From IMG/VR virus record IMGVR_UViG_3300049482_000175, positions 1-22,990 of that record: a stretch of DNA of 22,990 nucleotides; one strand, given 5' to 3'. Positions 7,553-15,092 of this stretch are shown piece by piece. Every line of letters starts with the position of its first letter. The stretch's first letter is position 1. The stretch comes from a virus. A program made the translations under genes and the position numbers. The notes below the pieces were generated by a model. It did not search any database. It was not told the origin of the DNA and saw only the letters and a list, made by a program, of their open reading frames with translations.

Positions 7553-7922
7553 GCCGCGCCCGAGTGCCTTCGCGCTGAACCGCACGCCGGAGCAGGTACA
7601 GCAGCTGGCGCCACCGGCAAGCCACCCCGACGACATCATCGGCGACGTGCTGGCCCGTATCGCCGAGCGCGTGCAGATCGCCGCGGTGGTGCTGATCGAG
7701 GTGGAGATGGAAGTGCGCCGCGACTGGGCCGGCGACCGGCCCTACATCGCCGCCACCGGCGAGCAGATGCGCGCCCAGATCAGCGCCCGCAATGGCCGGG
7801 TGTATTCCGAATGGCGCAAAGGCGAGCGCATTCCGCTGCTGGCGCGCCGCTATGGGGTCAGCGAGCGCCGCATCCGGCAGATCATCGACAGCCAGCAGGC
7901 ACTGCATCGGGCCGGAAAGTGA
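7461..7922 (+). CDS. Mor-like transcription activator / HTH protein
   Basis: The 153-residue product probably binds DNA. Its C-terminal half (about 85-150) matches the pattern of Mu Mor/C-family activators: EQMRAQISARNGRVYSEWRKG followed by the HTH core LLARRYGVSERRIRQIIDSQ. The N-terminus is a Pro-rich disordered tail (KTPKPLKPNNPPNPPG). The start at 7461 is chosen because AAGGA sits five bases upstream (7451-7455); an in-frame ATG at 7398 gives a longer Pro-rich version without such a site. The gene overlaps the terminase by 92 nt and its TGA (7920-7922) lies within the first copy of the 28-bp repeat. Being next to that repeat makes it a candidate late-gene activator; this is inference. Confidence 0.65.
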   Translation: MKTPKPLKPNNPPNPPGSLSGHAASKPPAGEPRPSAFALNRTPEQVQQLAPPASHPDDIIGDVLARIAERVQIAAVVLIEVEMEVRRDWAGDRPYIAATGEQMRAQISARNGRVYSEWRKGERIPLLARRYGVSERRIRQIIDSQQALHRAGK

Positions 7923-7943
7923 AGCCTTCGCCTGAACATTTCC
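7916..7943 (+). repeat. 28-bp direct repeat, copy 1
   Basis: First of three identical 28-bp copies (begins AAAGTGAAGCCTTCGCCTGA, ends ACATTTCC). It overlaps the stop codon of the Mor-like gene and ends 24 bases before the connector gene at 7968. It contains a small dyad GAAG-C-CTTC. No sigma70 -10 at fixed spacing downstream. Candidate activator site or module-boundary element. Confidence 0.85.
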
Positions 7944-7967
7944 GCCGGTATCGCCCAGCATCCTGAT

Positions 7968-8510
7968 ATGACCGACATACCCTCCGAAATTCCCGCCGAG
8001 CTTCGCGCCGGCGATACGCACAAATGGACGCGCAGCCATCCGTCCTATCCGGCCAGCGCCGGGTGGGTTATGGCGTATGTGCTGGTCGGCCCCGCCGGGG
8101 TGTTCAATTTCGCGGCCACTGCCGATGGCGATGATTTCGCCATCACCGTGGCGGCCAGTGTTTCGGCCACCTGGGCGGCCGGGGTGTATACCCTCACCGA
8201 GAGCGTTACCCTGGCCGGCGAGCGCTACAGCACCGCCACCAAATCGGTGCGCGTGCTGGCCAATCTGGCCGGGGCTGTGGCTGCCAGCGACACCCGCTCG
8301 CACGCCCGCCGCATGCTCGATGCCATCGAAGCCTGGCTGGAATTGAAAGCGCCCACCTCGGAAAGCGTGGAGATCGCCGGCCGCAAGATCAGCAACTACC
8401 CGCTGGTCGATCTGCTGGCCCTGCGCGATAAATACCGCTTCGAAGTCAGCCTGGAGTCCGGCGTGAAGCCCGGCGGCTTCGGTCGCAAAGTCTTAGTGAG
8501 GTTTGGATAA
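7968..8510 (+). CDS. Head-joining / connector protein, gpW-like C-terminus
   Basis: A 180-residue structural protein placed directly before the portal gene, where lambda has W. Residues about 1-100 are beta-rich (segments AGDTHKWTRSHPSYPASAGW, FAATADGD, AAGVYTLTESVT), probably an Ig-like or jelly-roll domain. The C-terminal part has helix ARRMLDAIEAWLELKA, a strand-like VEIAGRKISNYP, then LVDLLALRDKYRFEV, the pattern of gpW-like connector proteins that bind the portal. The TAA overlaps the portal ATG as TAATG at 8508-8512. It follows the first 28-bp repeat by 24 bases. The connector assignment comes from position and the C-terminal pattern; the N-terminal domain role is unknown. Confidence 0.6.
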   Translation: MTDIPSEIPAELRAGDTHKWTRSHPSYPASAGWVMAYVLVGPAGVFNFAATADGDDFAITVAASVSATWAAGVYTLTESVTLAGERYSTATKSVRVLANLAGAVAASDTRSHARRMLDAIEAWLELKAPTSESVEIAGRKISNYPLVDLLALRDKYRFEVSLESGVKPGGFGRKVLVRFG

Positions 8511-10354
8511 TGTCCGATATGTATGCGTGGCTCGGCGCGGGCAACCGCACCGCCCGGCGCGGCTTTGACGCCGCCAAGGTCGACCGCCTCACCGGCCGCT
8601 GGGCAACCACCGGCACCGCCATCGACGAAGAACTGCGCGGCCAGCTCGATCCGCTGCGGGCACGTTCCCGCGATCTGTTCAAGAATAACGAATACGCCGC
8701 CAAATTCGGGCGCAGCGTGCGCAACAACGTGGTCGGCACCGAGGGCTTCACTTTGCAGGCCCGCGTCATGGACCAACCCAAGAAGCCCGATGCGCTGGCC
8801 AACGCCGCCATCGAGTCGGCCTGGTGGCGCTGGATGCGTCCCGGCAACTGCGACATCACCGGCAAATACTCCTTTAACGACCTGATGCGCGTGCTGGCCA
8901 TCAGCCTGGCCCGCGACGGCGAGATCCTGCTGCGCCGGTTTCGCGGCAACGGCTTCGGCGAATTCGGCTACCAGCTGCAGATCCTCGACATGCAGCGCCT
9001 GGATACCACCGCCAACCGCGCCCGCACCGCCAACGCCAACGCCATCGTGATGGGCGTAGAGATCGACGCCTACCAGCGACCGGTCGCCTACCACTTCCGC
9101 AACCGCATCGCCGGCATGAACGAGATCGAGCGCATTCCTGCTGCCGAGATCATCCACCGCTTCATCGCCCAGGAACCCGAGCAGACCCGTGGCATTCCCT
9201 GGATGCACGCCGCCATGCTGCGGCTTAACGATCTGAACGGCTACCGTGAGGCGGCGGTCATCGCCGCCCGCATCGGCGCCAGCCAGATGGGCATGTATGT
9301 GTCGCCGAACGGCGAGCCGCCAAATTCCGACGATACCGACGCCGATGGCAACTTCATCACCGAAGTGGCGCCTGGCGAGTTCAGCGTGGCGCCGCCCGGC
9401 TACGACTTCAAAACATTCGACCCCAAATACCCGCACGAACAGTTCGATGCCTTCAACAAGGCCACCTTGCGCGGCATCGCCAGCGCCATCGGCGTTTCGT
9501 ATAACGATCTGGCCTCCGATCTGGAAGGCGTCAGCTTCAGCTCCATCCGCACCGGCACCCTGGCCGAGCGCGAAGAGTGGATGGTGATCCAGAACTGGCT
9601 GATCGGCGTGCTGCTCACCCCGCTGTTCGAAGAATGGCTGGAAATCGCGCTCATGGGCGGCAAGATCACCCTGCCGAACGGCACCCCGTTGCCAGCCGCC
9701 AAGCTGGCCATGCTGCGCGAACACGTTTGGCAACCGCGCCGCTGGTCCTGGGTGGATCCGAAGAAAGACATGGAAACCGCCGTGCTCGGCATGCAGAACC
9801 TGCTCACCTCGCCGCAGAAAATCGCCGCTTCGCAGGGTGTCGACATCGAGGACATCCTCGACGACATTTCCGCCTTCGAACAGATGGTGGCCGCCAAAGG
9901 CTTAACGCTGCCGGCCCCGCCGAACGCGCCCGCCGCACCGGCTCCGGAACCCAGCGAGGAAGACAAGGCCCTGCGCCTGCAAACCGCCGCCGCGCTCAGC
10001 CGTTCGCTCGATGTCATCAACGCGCAGCGCGAGCAGGGCGTGCATGTGCACCTGAACCAGGAACCCGCGCAGATCAGCATCCCGGCCCCGGTGGTCAATA
10101 TCACCAATCAGCGCGAAAGCAATCCCGCGCCGGTGGTCAATGTCACCGTTGAGCCAACGCCAGTCACGGTTCACGTGGAACCCACGCCGGTGAATGTGAA
10201 CGTGGAGCCTGCGCAGGTCACCGTGGAGCTGGAAGCCAATCTGCCCGAGCAGAACATCACCCTGGAAATGCCGGCCCGCAGAACCGAAACCGTGATTGAA
10301 CGTGATGGCCTGGGCCGCATCAAGAGCACCACGCAGCTCGAATCGGATATCTAA
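8510..10354 (+). CDS. Portal protein, lambda gpB family, with extended C-terminus
   Basis: The ring at the head vertex through which DNA enters and exits. The 614-residue product shows the lambda portal pattern: LDPLRARSRDLFKNNEYAAK and RNNVVGTEGF near the N-terminus, LARDGEILLRRF and IERIPAAEIIHRF in the core, ATLRGIASAIGVSYNDLASDLEGVSFSS and TGTLAEREEWMVIQ later. After a Pro/Ala linker (about 475-490) the C-terminus carries short valine-rich repeats (PAPVVNITNQ, TPVTVHVEP, TPVNVNVEP, AQVTVELE), then a conserved-looking tail with VIERDGLGRIKSTTQ. The start has GAGG upstream and overlaps the preceding stop. The identification is firm; the repeats may decorate the vertex. Confidence 0.92.
   Translation: MSDMYAWLGAGNRTARRGFDAAKVDRLTGRWATTGTAIDEELRGQLDPLRARSRDLFKNNEYAAKFGRSVRNNVVGTEGFTLQARVMDQPKKPDALANAAIESAWWRWMRPGNCDITGKYSFNDLMRVLAISLARDGEILLRRFRGNGFGEFGYQLQILDMQRLDTTANRARTANANAIVMGVEIDAYQRPVAYHFRNRIAGMNEIERIPAAEIIHRFIAQEPEQTRGIPWMHAAMLRLNDLNGYREAAVIAARIGASQMGMYVSPNGEPPNSDDTDADGNFITEVAPGEFSVAPPGYDFKTFDPKYPHEQFDAFNKATLRGIASAIGVSYNDLASDLEGVSFSSIRTGTLAEREEWMVIQNWLIGVLLTPLFEEWLEIALMGGKITLPNGTPLPAAKLAMLREHVWQPRRWSWVDPKKDMETAVLGMQNLLTSPQKIAASQGVDIEDILDDISAFEQMVAAKGLTLPAPPNAPAAPAPEPSEEDKALRLQTAAALSRSLDVINAQREQGVHVHLNQEPAQISIPAPVVNITNQRESNPAPVVNVTVEPTPVTVHVEPTPVNVNVEPAQVTVELEANLPEQNITLEMPARRTETVIERDGLGRIKSTTQLESDI
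10081..10234 (+). repeat. Valine-rich short tandem repeats in portal C-terminus
   Basis: Coding repeats, about nine to ten residues each, of the form P-x-P-V-x-V-x-V-E (for example TPVTVHVEP then TPVNVNVEP). The DNA copies are diverged rather than identical, so they are old or under protein-level selection. The pattern suggests a small beta-solenoid or extended strand array attached to the portal. Confidence 0.6.
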
Positions 10355-12946
10355 ATGACGGCCTACGTACTCGCCGCCAATGCCACCCTGCGCGATATCG
10401 GCAATGCCGGCATCTGGGGCGTGGCCACGGCCCGCACCGGTGGCGACACCATCGACACCAACGGCTTCAACGTCACCATCGACCAAGACACCCGCTATGG
10501 CTTGTCGGGCGCAGTGGCCAACAGCCTCGGCTCGATCACCATCAACGCCACCAAGGGCGGCCAGCTCAAGATCGACGCCACTAAAGTCTGGCTGGTGCCA
10601 TACACCACCGGCTCCGGCACGCTTACTGCTGGCACGGCGATCACGCTAACCGGCGTCACCTGCAACACCATAGGCCTGTATTCCGCCTTCACCGCCGCGC
10701 CCGTGCTCACCGGCGTGGCAACCGGCTGGCTGAAAGTCACCAATGCCAGCGGAACACCGCCAAGCTCCGGCACGTTCACGCAAGCGGGCTTCACCTTCAC
10801 CATTTCCGGCGCGCCGCTGAAAGGCTTCATTGAAGTGGTCGGCGATGAGGCAGCCACCATCAATGCCAACCGCCTCGGCTCGGTGAACATGACCGGCGAC
10901 TGGTTCGAAGTCGGCACCACCTCCGGTTCCTCGGCCACCACCTACCAGCTGCCCACCAACGGCTCGGTGCAGTATTATCCGGCGATCTGGGTTGAAACCG
11001 GCACCGGCACCGATGTCTATGAGGCGTATCCGTGCGCCGGTTCGCTGGTCGCTGCGGCATCCACACCGACCGACGCCATTCGCGGCAAGGTCTGCTGGGC
11101 CACCACCGGTGGCGTGCTGCGCTTCGGCTCGGATGGCACCAACACGGTCGGCTATGTGCCGCCATCAGGCCGCCGCATCCGCTTGCCGAATATCTTGCTG
11201 GTGAACTGCACCACCGCCGCCCGCGCCACCAATGCGCTGCCGAATGCCACGCTGGCCACCCGCTACGATTTCACCTGCACCGGTGGCGGCGTGATCAATA
11301 TGGATAAGGTTAACTGCCTGTGGTATCCGTCCTTCGCCCAGGCATATTCCACTACCCTGAGCTATGTCGGCATCGCCGAGCAGCTCAGCGTTTCCGAGAT
11401 CGCGCAGCCCTTGGTCTGGAACAATGTCGCCGTTGGGCAGGTGGCGGCGCAGGCGAATATTGCGCTGGTCATGTCGCTGTGCTTCGCCGGCGGCACCATC
11501 AGTAACTGCGCATGGAGCCGCGCCACGCAAGCCACCGCGTTGGCTGTGCGCACGCTCACCGATATTTCAGGCTTCACGTTCAGTGCAAATCGATGGTTTT
11601 CACTGGTGCTGCGCGCCGCCACCAATACCATGATGGCTACCGACACCCGCGTGGCCAATTCCACCTTCACCAATGAAGTCAACATGGGCATGGTGAATCT
11701 GGTCACCTGCACCAATATCACATACACCAATACGATTTATTACGACTGCATCACCACCACCACGGCAACCAATCCGCTGAGTGCGTTCCAGCCGTCCTCG
11801 AACTGCAACACCATCACCATCGACGGCCTGAGCTTCGGCGGCTTGACCAACGTACACCCCTACAATGCGCTGCTCACCGTCGGCGCGGCGGGCTGCACCA
11901 ACATCAAGCTGCGCAATATCGGCAGCTATGCCTCGCCCTTGAACCTCGGCTCGGCCAACGCCTGTGGGCTGATCTACACCCTGGCAGCCGGCGCTGCCGC
12001 GTCTGATGTGAAAGTGCAGCGCGTGTATTGCTCCAATACCCGCACAGGCATCATGACCGGCGATAACTCCAGCACCCGCGTGCTGAATGAATCGATATTC
12101 GGCGATTATGCCGATGCGGCCGATGTTTCTGCTGTGCTGAATTTCACCCAGAAAGGGCTTGGCACCACCAAAGCACTCACTGCCCAGACTGCCATTTACG
12201 GCACACACTGGTTGGATTATTACACCAGCACCACAGCCGGCCGGCTGGCCATTCTGATGAATGAAACGACAGGACTAACGGCGGCGCAGGTTGCGCTCAC
12301 CAATGGTGCCGCGTTCACCTCGGCCGGCGGCTTGTATATGCCCACAGTAGGCATGACGGCGACCTTTGAAACGCCTGAATATATCATCGGACACACCGGA
12401 TTCAGCGCCACGGCCGGCACCATGGCCGGCGGCACGGTAGGCAACTACCGGTTCGAGTTCGCTATCGACAAAAACGATGGCGCGGGCTTCTCGGCGATGA
12501 GCGCGGCCTCATACACAGCGGCCACGCTGGCCACGGCGATGAATGCGCTGACCGGTATCAGTGCGATTAACGGCTTCAAACTGCGCCTGAAAATCAGCAC
12601 CACCACCGCCAACACCACGGCCATCACCTCGTTCTACATGCTGACCACCAGCACAACCACAACGCAGGCGTACCAGTATCCGCTCGATACCATCACCCTG
12701 AGCCTCACCGGCCTGGTGACCGGATCCGATGCTGTGGTTCGCGCCGCCGGCGCATCGACAATTCTTGCGTCAGTGGATGCAAATGCCGGAAGCTCTTGGG
12801 CCTATACATACGAAACCCCGCAAGCGGTAGATATTGATGTCATTAAACCCGGCTATGTATTAGTACCGCTTGTCAGAAACTTCACACTTCCCTCTTCAAA
12901 CGCATCGCTACCGGTTAGTCAACTGGTCGACAGAAACTACGCATAG
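10355..12946 (+). CDS. Large beta-helix-like virion protein (863 aa)
   Basis: A Thr/Ala/Asn-rich protein without obvious catalytic motifs. Its composition, many short beta strands and repeated N-T/T-N turns (CTNITYTNTIYYD, CNTITIDGLSFGG, CTNIKLRNIGSYA) suggest a right-handed beta-helix, as in phage fibres, spikes or head decorations. The C-terminus ends in IKPGYVLVPLVRN ... VDRNYA, resembling the end of the following gene (IRPGYGKF ... QDRSYV), so the two probably share a terminal module. It starts at an ATG just after the portal TAA. Its place between portal and capsid is not the usual fibre position. A structural role is inferred; exact function, including receptor binding, is open. Confidence 0.6.
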   Translation: MTAYVLAANATLRDIGNAGIWGVATARTGGDTIDTNGFNVTIDQDTRYGLSGAVANSLGSITINATKGGQLKIDATKVWLVPYTTGSGTLTAGTAITLTGVTCNTIGLYSAFTAAPVLTGVATGWLKVTNASGTPPSSGTFTQAGFTFTISGAPLKGFIEVVGDEAATINANRLGSVNMTGDWFEVGTTSGSSATTYQLPTNGSVQYYPAIWVETGTGTDVYEAYPCAGSLVAAASTPTDAIRGKVCWATTGGVLRFGSDGTNTVGYVPPSGRRIRLPNILLVNCTTAARATNALPNATLATRYDFTCTGGGVINMDKVNCLWYPSFAQAYSTTLSYVGIAEQLSVSEIAQPLVWNNVAVGQVAAQANIALVMSLCFAGGTISNCAWSRATQATALAVRTLTDISGFTFSANRWFSLVLRAATNTMMATDTRVANSTFTNEVNMGMVNLVTCTNITYTNTIYYDCITTTTATNPLSAFQPSSNCNTITIDGLSFGGLTNVHPYNALLTVGAAGCTNIKLRNIGSYASPLNLGSANACGLIYTLAAGAAASDVKVQRVYCSNTRTGIMTGDNSSTRVLNESIFGDYADAADVSAVLNFTQKGLGTTKALTAQTAIYGTHWLDYYTSTTAGRLAILMNETTGLTAAQVALTNGAAFTSAGGLYMPTVGMTATFETPEYIIGHTGFSATAGTMAGGTVGNYRFEFAIDKNDGAGFSAMSAASYTAATLATAMNALTGISAINGFKLRLKISTTTANTTAITSFYMLTTSTTTTQAYQYPLDTITLSLTGLVTGSDAVVRAAGASTILASVDANAGSSWAYTYETPQAVDIDVIKPGYVLVPLVRNFTLPSSNASLPVSQLVDRNYA

Positions 12947-12954
12947 GACTGAAC

Positions 12955-14310
12955 ATGGCCAAAATTACCACACGCGCACAGCTCAACGTCGGCACCGAGC
13001 TCACCATCGATGAAACGGCGCGCACATTCACCTTGAATGTGGCGGGCAATCTGGTGGCTAAAGACGGCGTAACCATCCAGGCTCTGTACTCCAAATTCTC
13101 CGACCTTTGGGCAACGTCAACCTATCAGGATTCGCCGTTCCCGATGAATGCGCTCGACGCACTTTCCGGCCAGTATTATTTCGGCGTGGATGCCGGCAAT
13201 AACTACAGCGGCTGGAAGCCTGCCGATGATGCCACGCGGCAGATGCTGCGCGATGGCGGCTGGCGCGAATACTCCAGCGCCGGTGTGCTGAACCGTGAAT
13301 ACACCGGCGTTGTCGGCTTGGGCACGGTGTCCTCCGGCGCGCAGCTTTACTTCCAGCGCGCCAGCACCGACGCGCCGACCAACTTCACGTTCACCGATCA
13401 GTGCAACGAAGGCATTCAAGTGTTCGGCGACGCCAGCAACGGCAACTTCGACAAGCGCACGTTCTTCACCGGATTCTGCCGGGAGTACGGCAAGAAATAC
13501 AAGACCGGCACCATGGCGGAAACCGGCAAGTCGGCCACCGGTCCGTTTATCGTCAACCTGCTGCTTTCCAATGAAGCTGACTTAAAAATTCAGGCCAACG
13601 ATGCGGCCATGTCTGGCGCGCCGTATTCCGGCATCACGGTCAGCTATTACAGCGCAAACCAGAGCCGCACCATCGGCGGTGTCAGCCGTAACTTCAAGAC
13701 CATCATCGACGGCAACGGTGCCACCCTGGAGCAGATCTACACCAAGATTCAATATCTGCTGCGCCAGAACAGCAACATCAACACCGCCGGCACTGCCGGC
13801 AGCGTCACCGGCAAAACCGCCGCCGCCCTGTTGACGTTTTCCGGTGATACGCTGATCACCTCGCAATCGGTGTATATCGACAACATTCTGTCGGCCGACT
13901 CCAACCGGATTGAGTTTTACGATGACAGCAACACGCTGCGCACGAATCCATATACCGCCGCCGGCAACCTTACCTTCAACTCGGTGCTGGCCGGCGCGGG
14001 TTCAAGCTATCGCCTGATGTTCGCCGCACCGCCGGGCGCCGGCAACGACTACGGCGAAGCGGGCGCCATCACGGTAAACGACGCTTCCGGCACGCCGATC
14101 ACCGGCACCATTTCCGCCAGCCCGGTGGCGTTCACGTACGACTACGACGGCAACGTGCAGGGCGGCGCAACTGCCGGCACAGACCGCGCCGTGGTGCTGA
14201 TCGGAATCCGGCCAGGATACGGCAAGTTTTCCGTAGCCACCGGCACGCTGACCCGCAGCAAAGCCCTGTCGCTCTCGCTGGTAGGTGAGCAAGACCGGTC
14301 ATACGTCTAA
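12955..14310 (+). CDS. Beta-rich virion structural protein (451 aa)
   Basis: The product is beta-rich and soluble. It starts MAKITTRAQLNVGTELTID with an AGGA ribosome site upstream, and shows an aromatic-rich segment FSDLWATSTYQDSPFPM, Gly/Asn turns and a regular beta C-terminal domain (TVNDASGTPITGTIS, FTYDYDGNVQGG). The last 35 residues (IRPGYGKF to EQDRSYV) resemble those of the previous gene. It ends in a TAATG overlap with the next gene. No enzymatic motif is seen. It probably forms an appendage complex with its neighbours; the family name is not recognised. Confidence 0.6.
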   Translation: MAKITTRAQLNVGTELTIDETARTFTLNVAGNLVAKDGVTIQALYSKFSDLWATSTYQDSPFPMNALDALSGQYYFGVDAGNNYSGWKPADDATRQMLRDGGWREYSSAGVLNREYTGVVGLGTVSSGAQLYFQRASTDAPTNFTFTDQCNEGIQVFGDASNGNFDKRTFFTGFCREYGKKYKTGTMAETGKSATGPFIVNLLLSNEADLKIQANDAAMSGAPYSGITVSYYSANQSRTIGGVSRNFKTIIDGNGATLEQIYTKIQYLLRQNSNINTAGTAGSVTGKTAAALLTFSGDTLITSQSVYIDNILSADSNRIEFYDDSNTLRTNPYTAAGNLTFNSVLAGAGSSYRLMFAAPPGAGNDYGEAGAITVNDASGTPITGTISASPVAFTYDYDGNVQGGATAGTDRAVVLIGIRPGYGKFSVATGTLTRSKALSLSLVGEQDRSYV

Positions 14311-14813
14311 TGGCGATTACGTTCGACCCCGCCAATAACCGCATCGTGCTCGACAGTGCGAGCGTTTCGGCGGCTGAAATATACAGCCGGTGGGTCGATT
14401 GGGTGGTGCTCTCGGACAATGCAAAATACCTGCCGGCCTTCAAGCAGGTGGGTGGCGACGACCTGGGCGGCGGCCTGAGCATTCCGCCGTATCTGTTCCT
14501 TCTGAACGGCTGGCGCGTGCGCCCGATGGAGGCCAATCACTCGCTCACCATCACCGGCAACCTGTTCGTGGAAGGCGGCGGTGTGCCGGTGGTGAACACC
14601 CTCGGCGCGTATAACGTATCGGCGCAGTACACCGTGCCGGTGCAGGCGCAGGGTATTTCCACCAGCGGATCCACCGGACCCACCGCCGCCGAAATCGCCG
14701 CTGCCATTCTGCTGGCCGCACAAAGCACCCCAATCTGGGCCGACCTGCGCAAGGTCAACGCACTCACCGTCGACGGTGCAGGCACCGAAGCGGATCCCTG
14801 GGGTCCGGTCTGA
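14310..14813 (+). CDS. Small virion-associated protein (167 aa)
   Basis: Coupled to the previous gene (TAATG) and to the next (TGATG). The N-terminal part has a pattern seen in phage structural proteins: ITFDPANNRIVLDS, then EIYSRWVDWVVLSDNAKYLPAF, then GGDDLGGG, YLFLLNGWRVRP and LTITGNLFVEGGG. The C-terminal half is Pro/Ala-rich and helical (TAAEIAAAILLAAQSTPIWADL). It may be a chaperone or base part for the large beta-rich proteins encoded just upstream. This is inferred from order and coupling only. Confidence 0.6.
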   Translation: MAITFDPANNRIVLDSASVSAAEIYSRWVDWVVLSDNAKYLPAFKQVGGDDLGGGLSIPPYLFLLNGWRVRPMEANHSLTITGNLFVEGGGVPVVNTLGAYNVSAQYTVPVQAQGISTSGSTGPTAAEIAAAILLAAQSTPIWADLRKVNALTVDGAGTEADPWGPV

Positions 14814-15013
14814 TGGCTTCGGCCTGGGGCAAAGCCTGGGGCGCTGCGTTCGCCAATGCCTGGGGCGCGCTGCAGCTGGTCGCGCCATCCACCACGGCGG
14901 GCGGGGCATCCAAAAAACCGCGCCTGCGGCCGTTCCGCCCCATGCAGGTTCCAGCGCTCGCCTGGGACAGCGACGAAGACGAAGCCGCCCTGCTGGTGAT
15001 CGGCGCGCTGTAG
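14813..15013 (+). CDS. Small AWG-repeat protein (66 aa)
   Basis: The start overlaps the previous TGA as TGATG. The N-terminus holds a recurring Ala-Trp-Gly motif (SAWGKAWGAAFANAWGAL), a signature seen in small phage and mobile-element proteins of unknown role, often near structural genes. The middle is Lys/Arg/Pro-rich and the C-terminus acidic (SDEDEAALLVIGAL). No TM segment. The 28-bp repeat starts five bases after its stop. The gene call is supported by coupling; the function is unknown. Confidence 0.6.
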   Translation: MASAWGKAWGAAFANAWGALQLVAPSTTAGGASKKPRLRPFRPMQVPALAWDSDEDEAALLVIGAL

Positions 15014-15017
15014 CCAC

Positions 15018-15045
15018 AAAGTGAAGCCTTCGCCTGAACATTTCC
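15018..15045 (+). repeat. 28-bp direct repeat, copy 2
   Basis: Identical to the copies at 7916 and 20724. It lies in the 79-base gap between the AWG-repeat gene and the protease/capsid gene and ends 47 bases before the ATG at 15093. Sequence beyond the 28 bases differs from the other copies. Confidence 0.85.
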
Positions 15046-15092
15046 ACCCACGCTAGGCACACTCAAGTCAAATACTCACCCCGAGATTTGAC

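Noticed and set aside
6275-7639. 454-residue open frame on the - strand
   Set aside because: Antisense shadow of the terminase and Mor-like genes; Gly/Val/His-rich composition typical of reverse reading of GC-rich codons, no domain seen.
7916-7967. Sigma70 promoter in or after the 28-bp repeat
   Set aside because: No -10 hexamer occurs at a constant distance after the three copies, so an ordinary promoter cannot be claimed.
8396-9733. 445-residue open frame on the - strand
   Set aside because: Antisense to the portal gene, which is clearly coding; no start site or motif.
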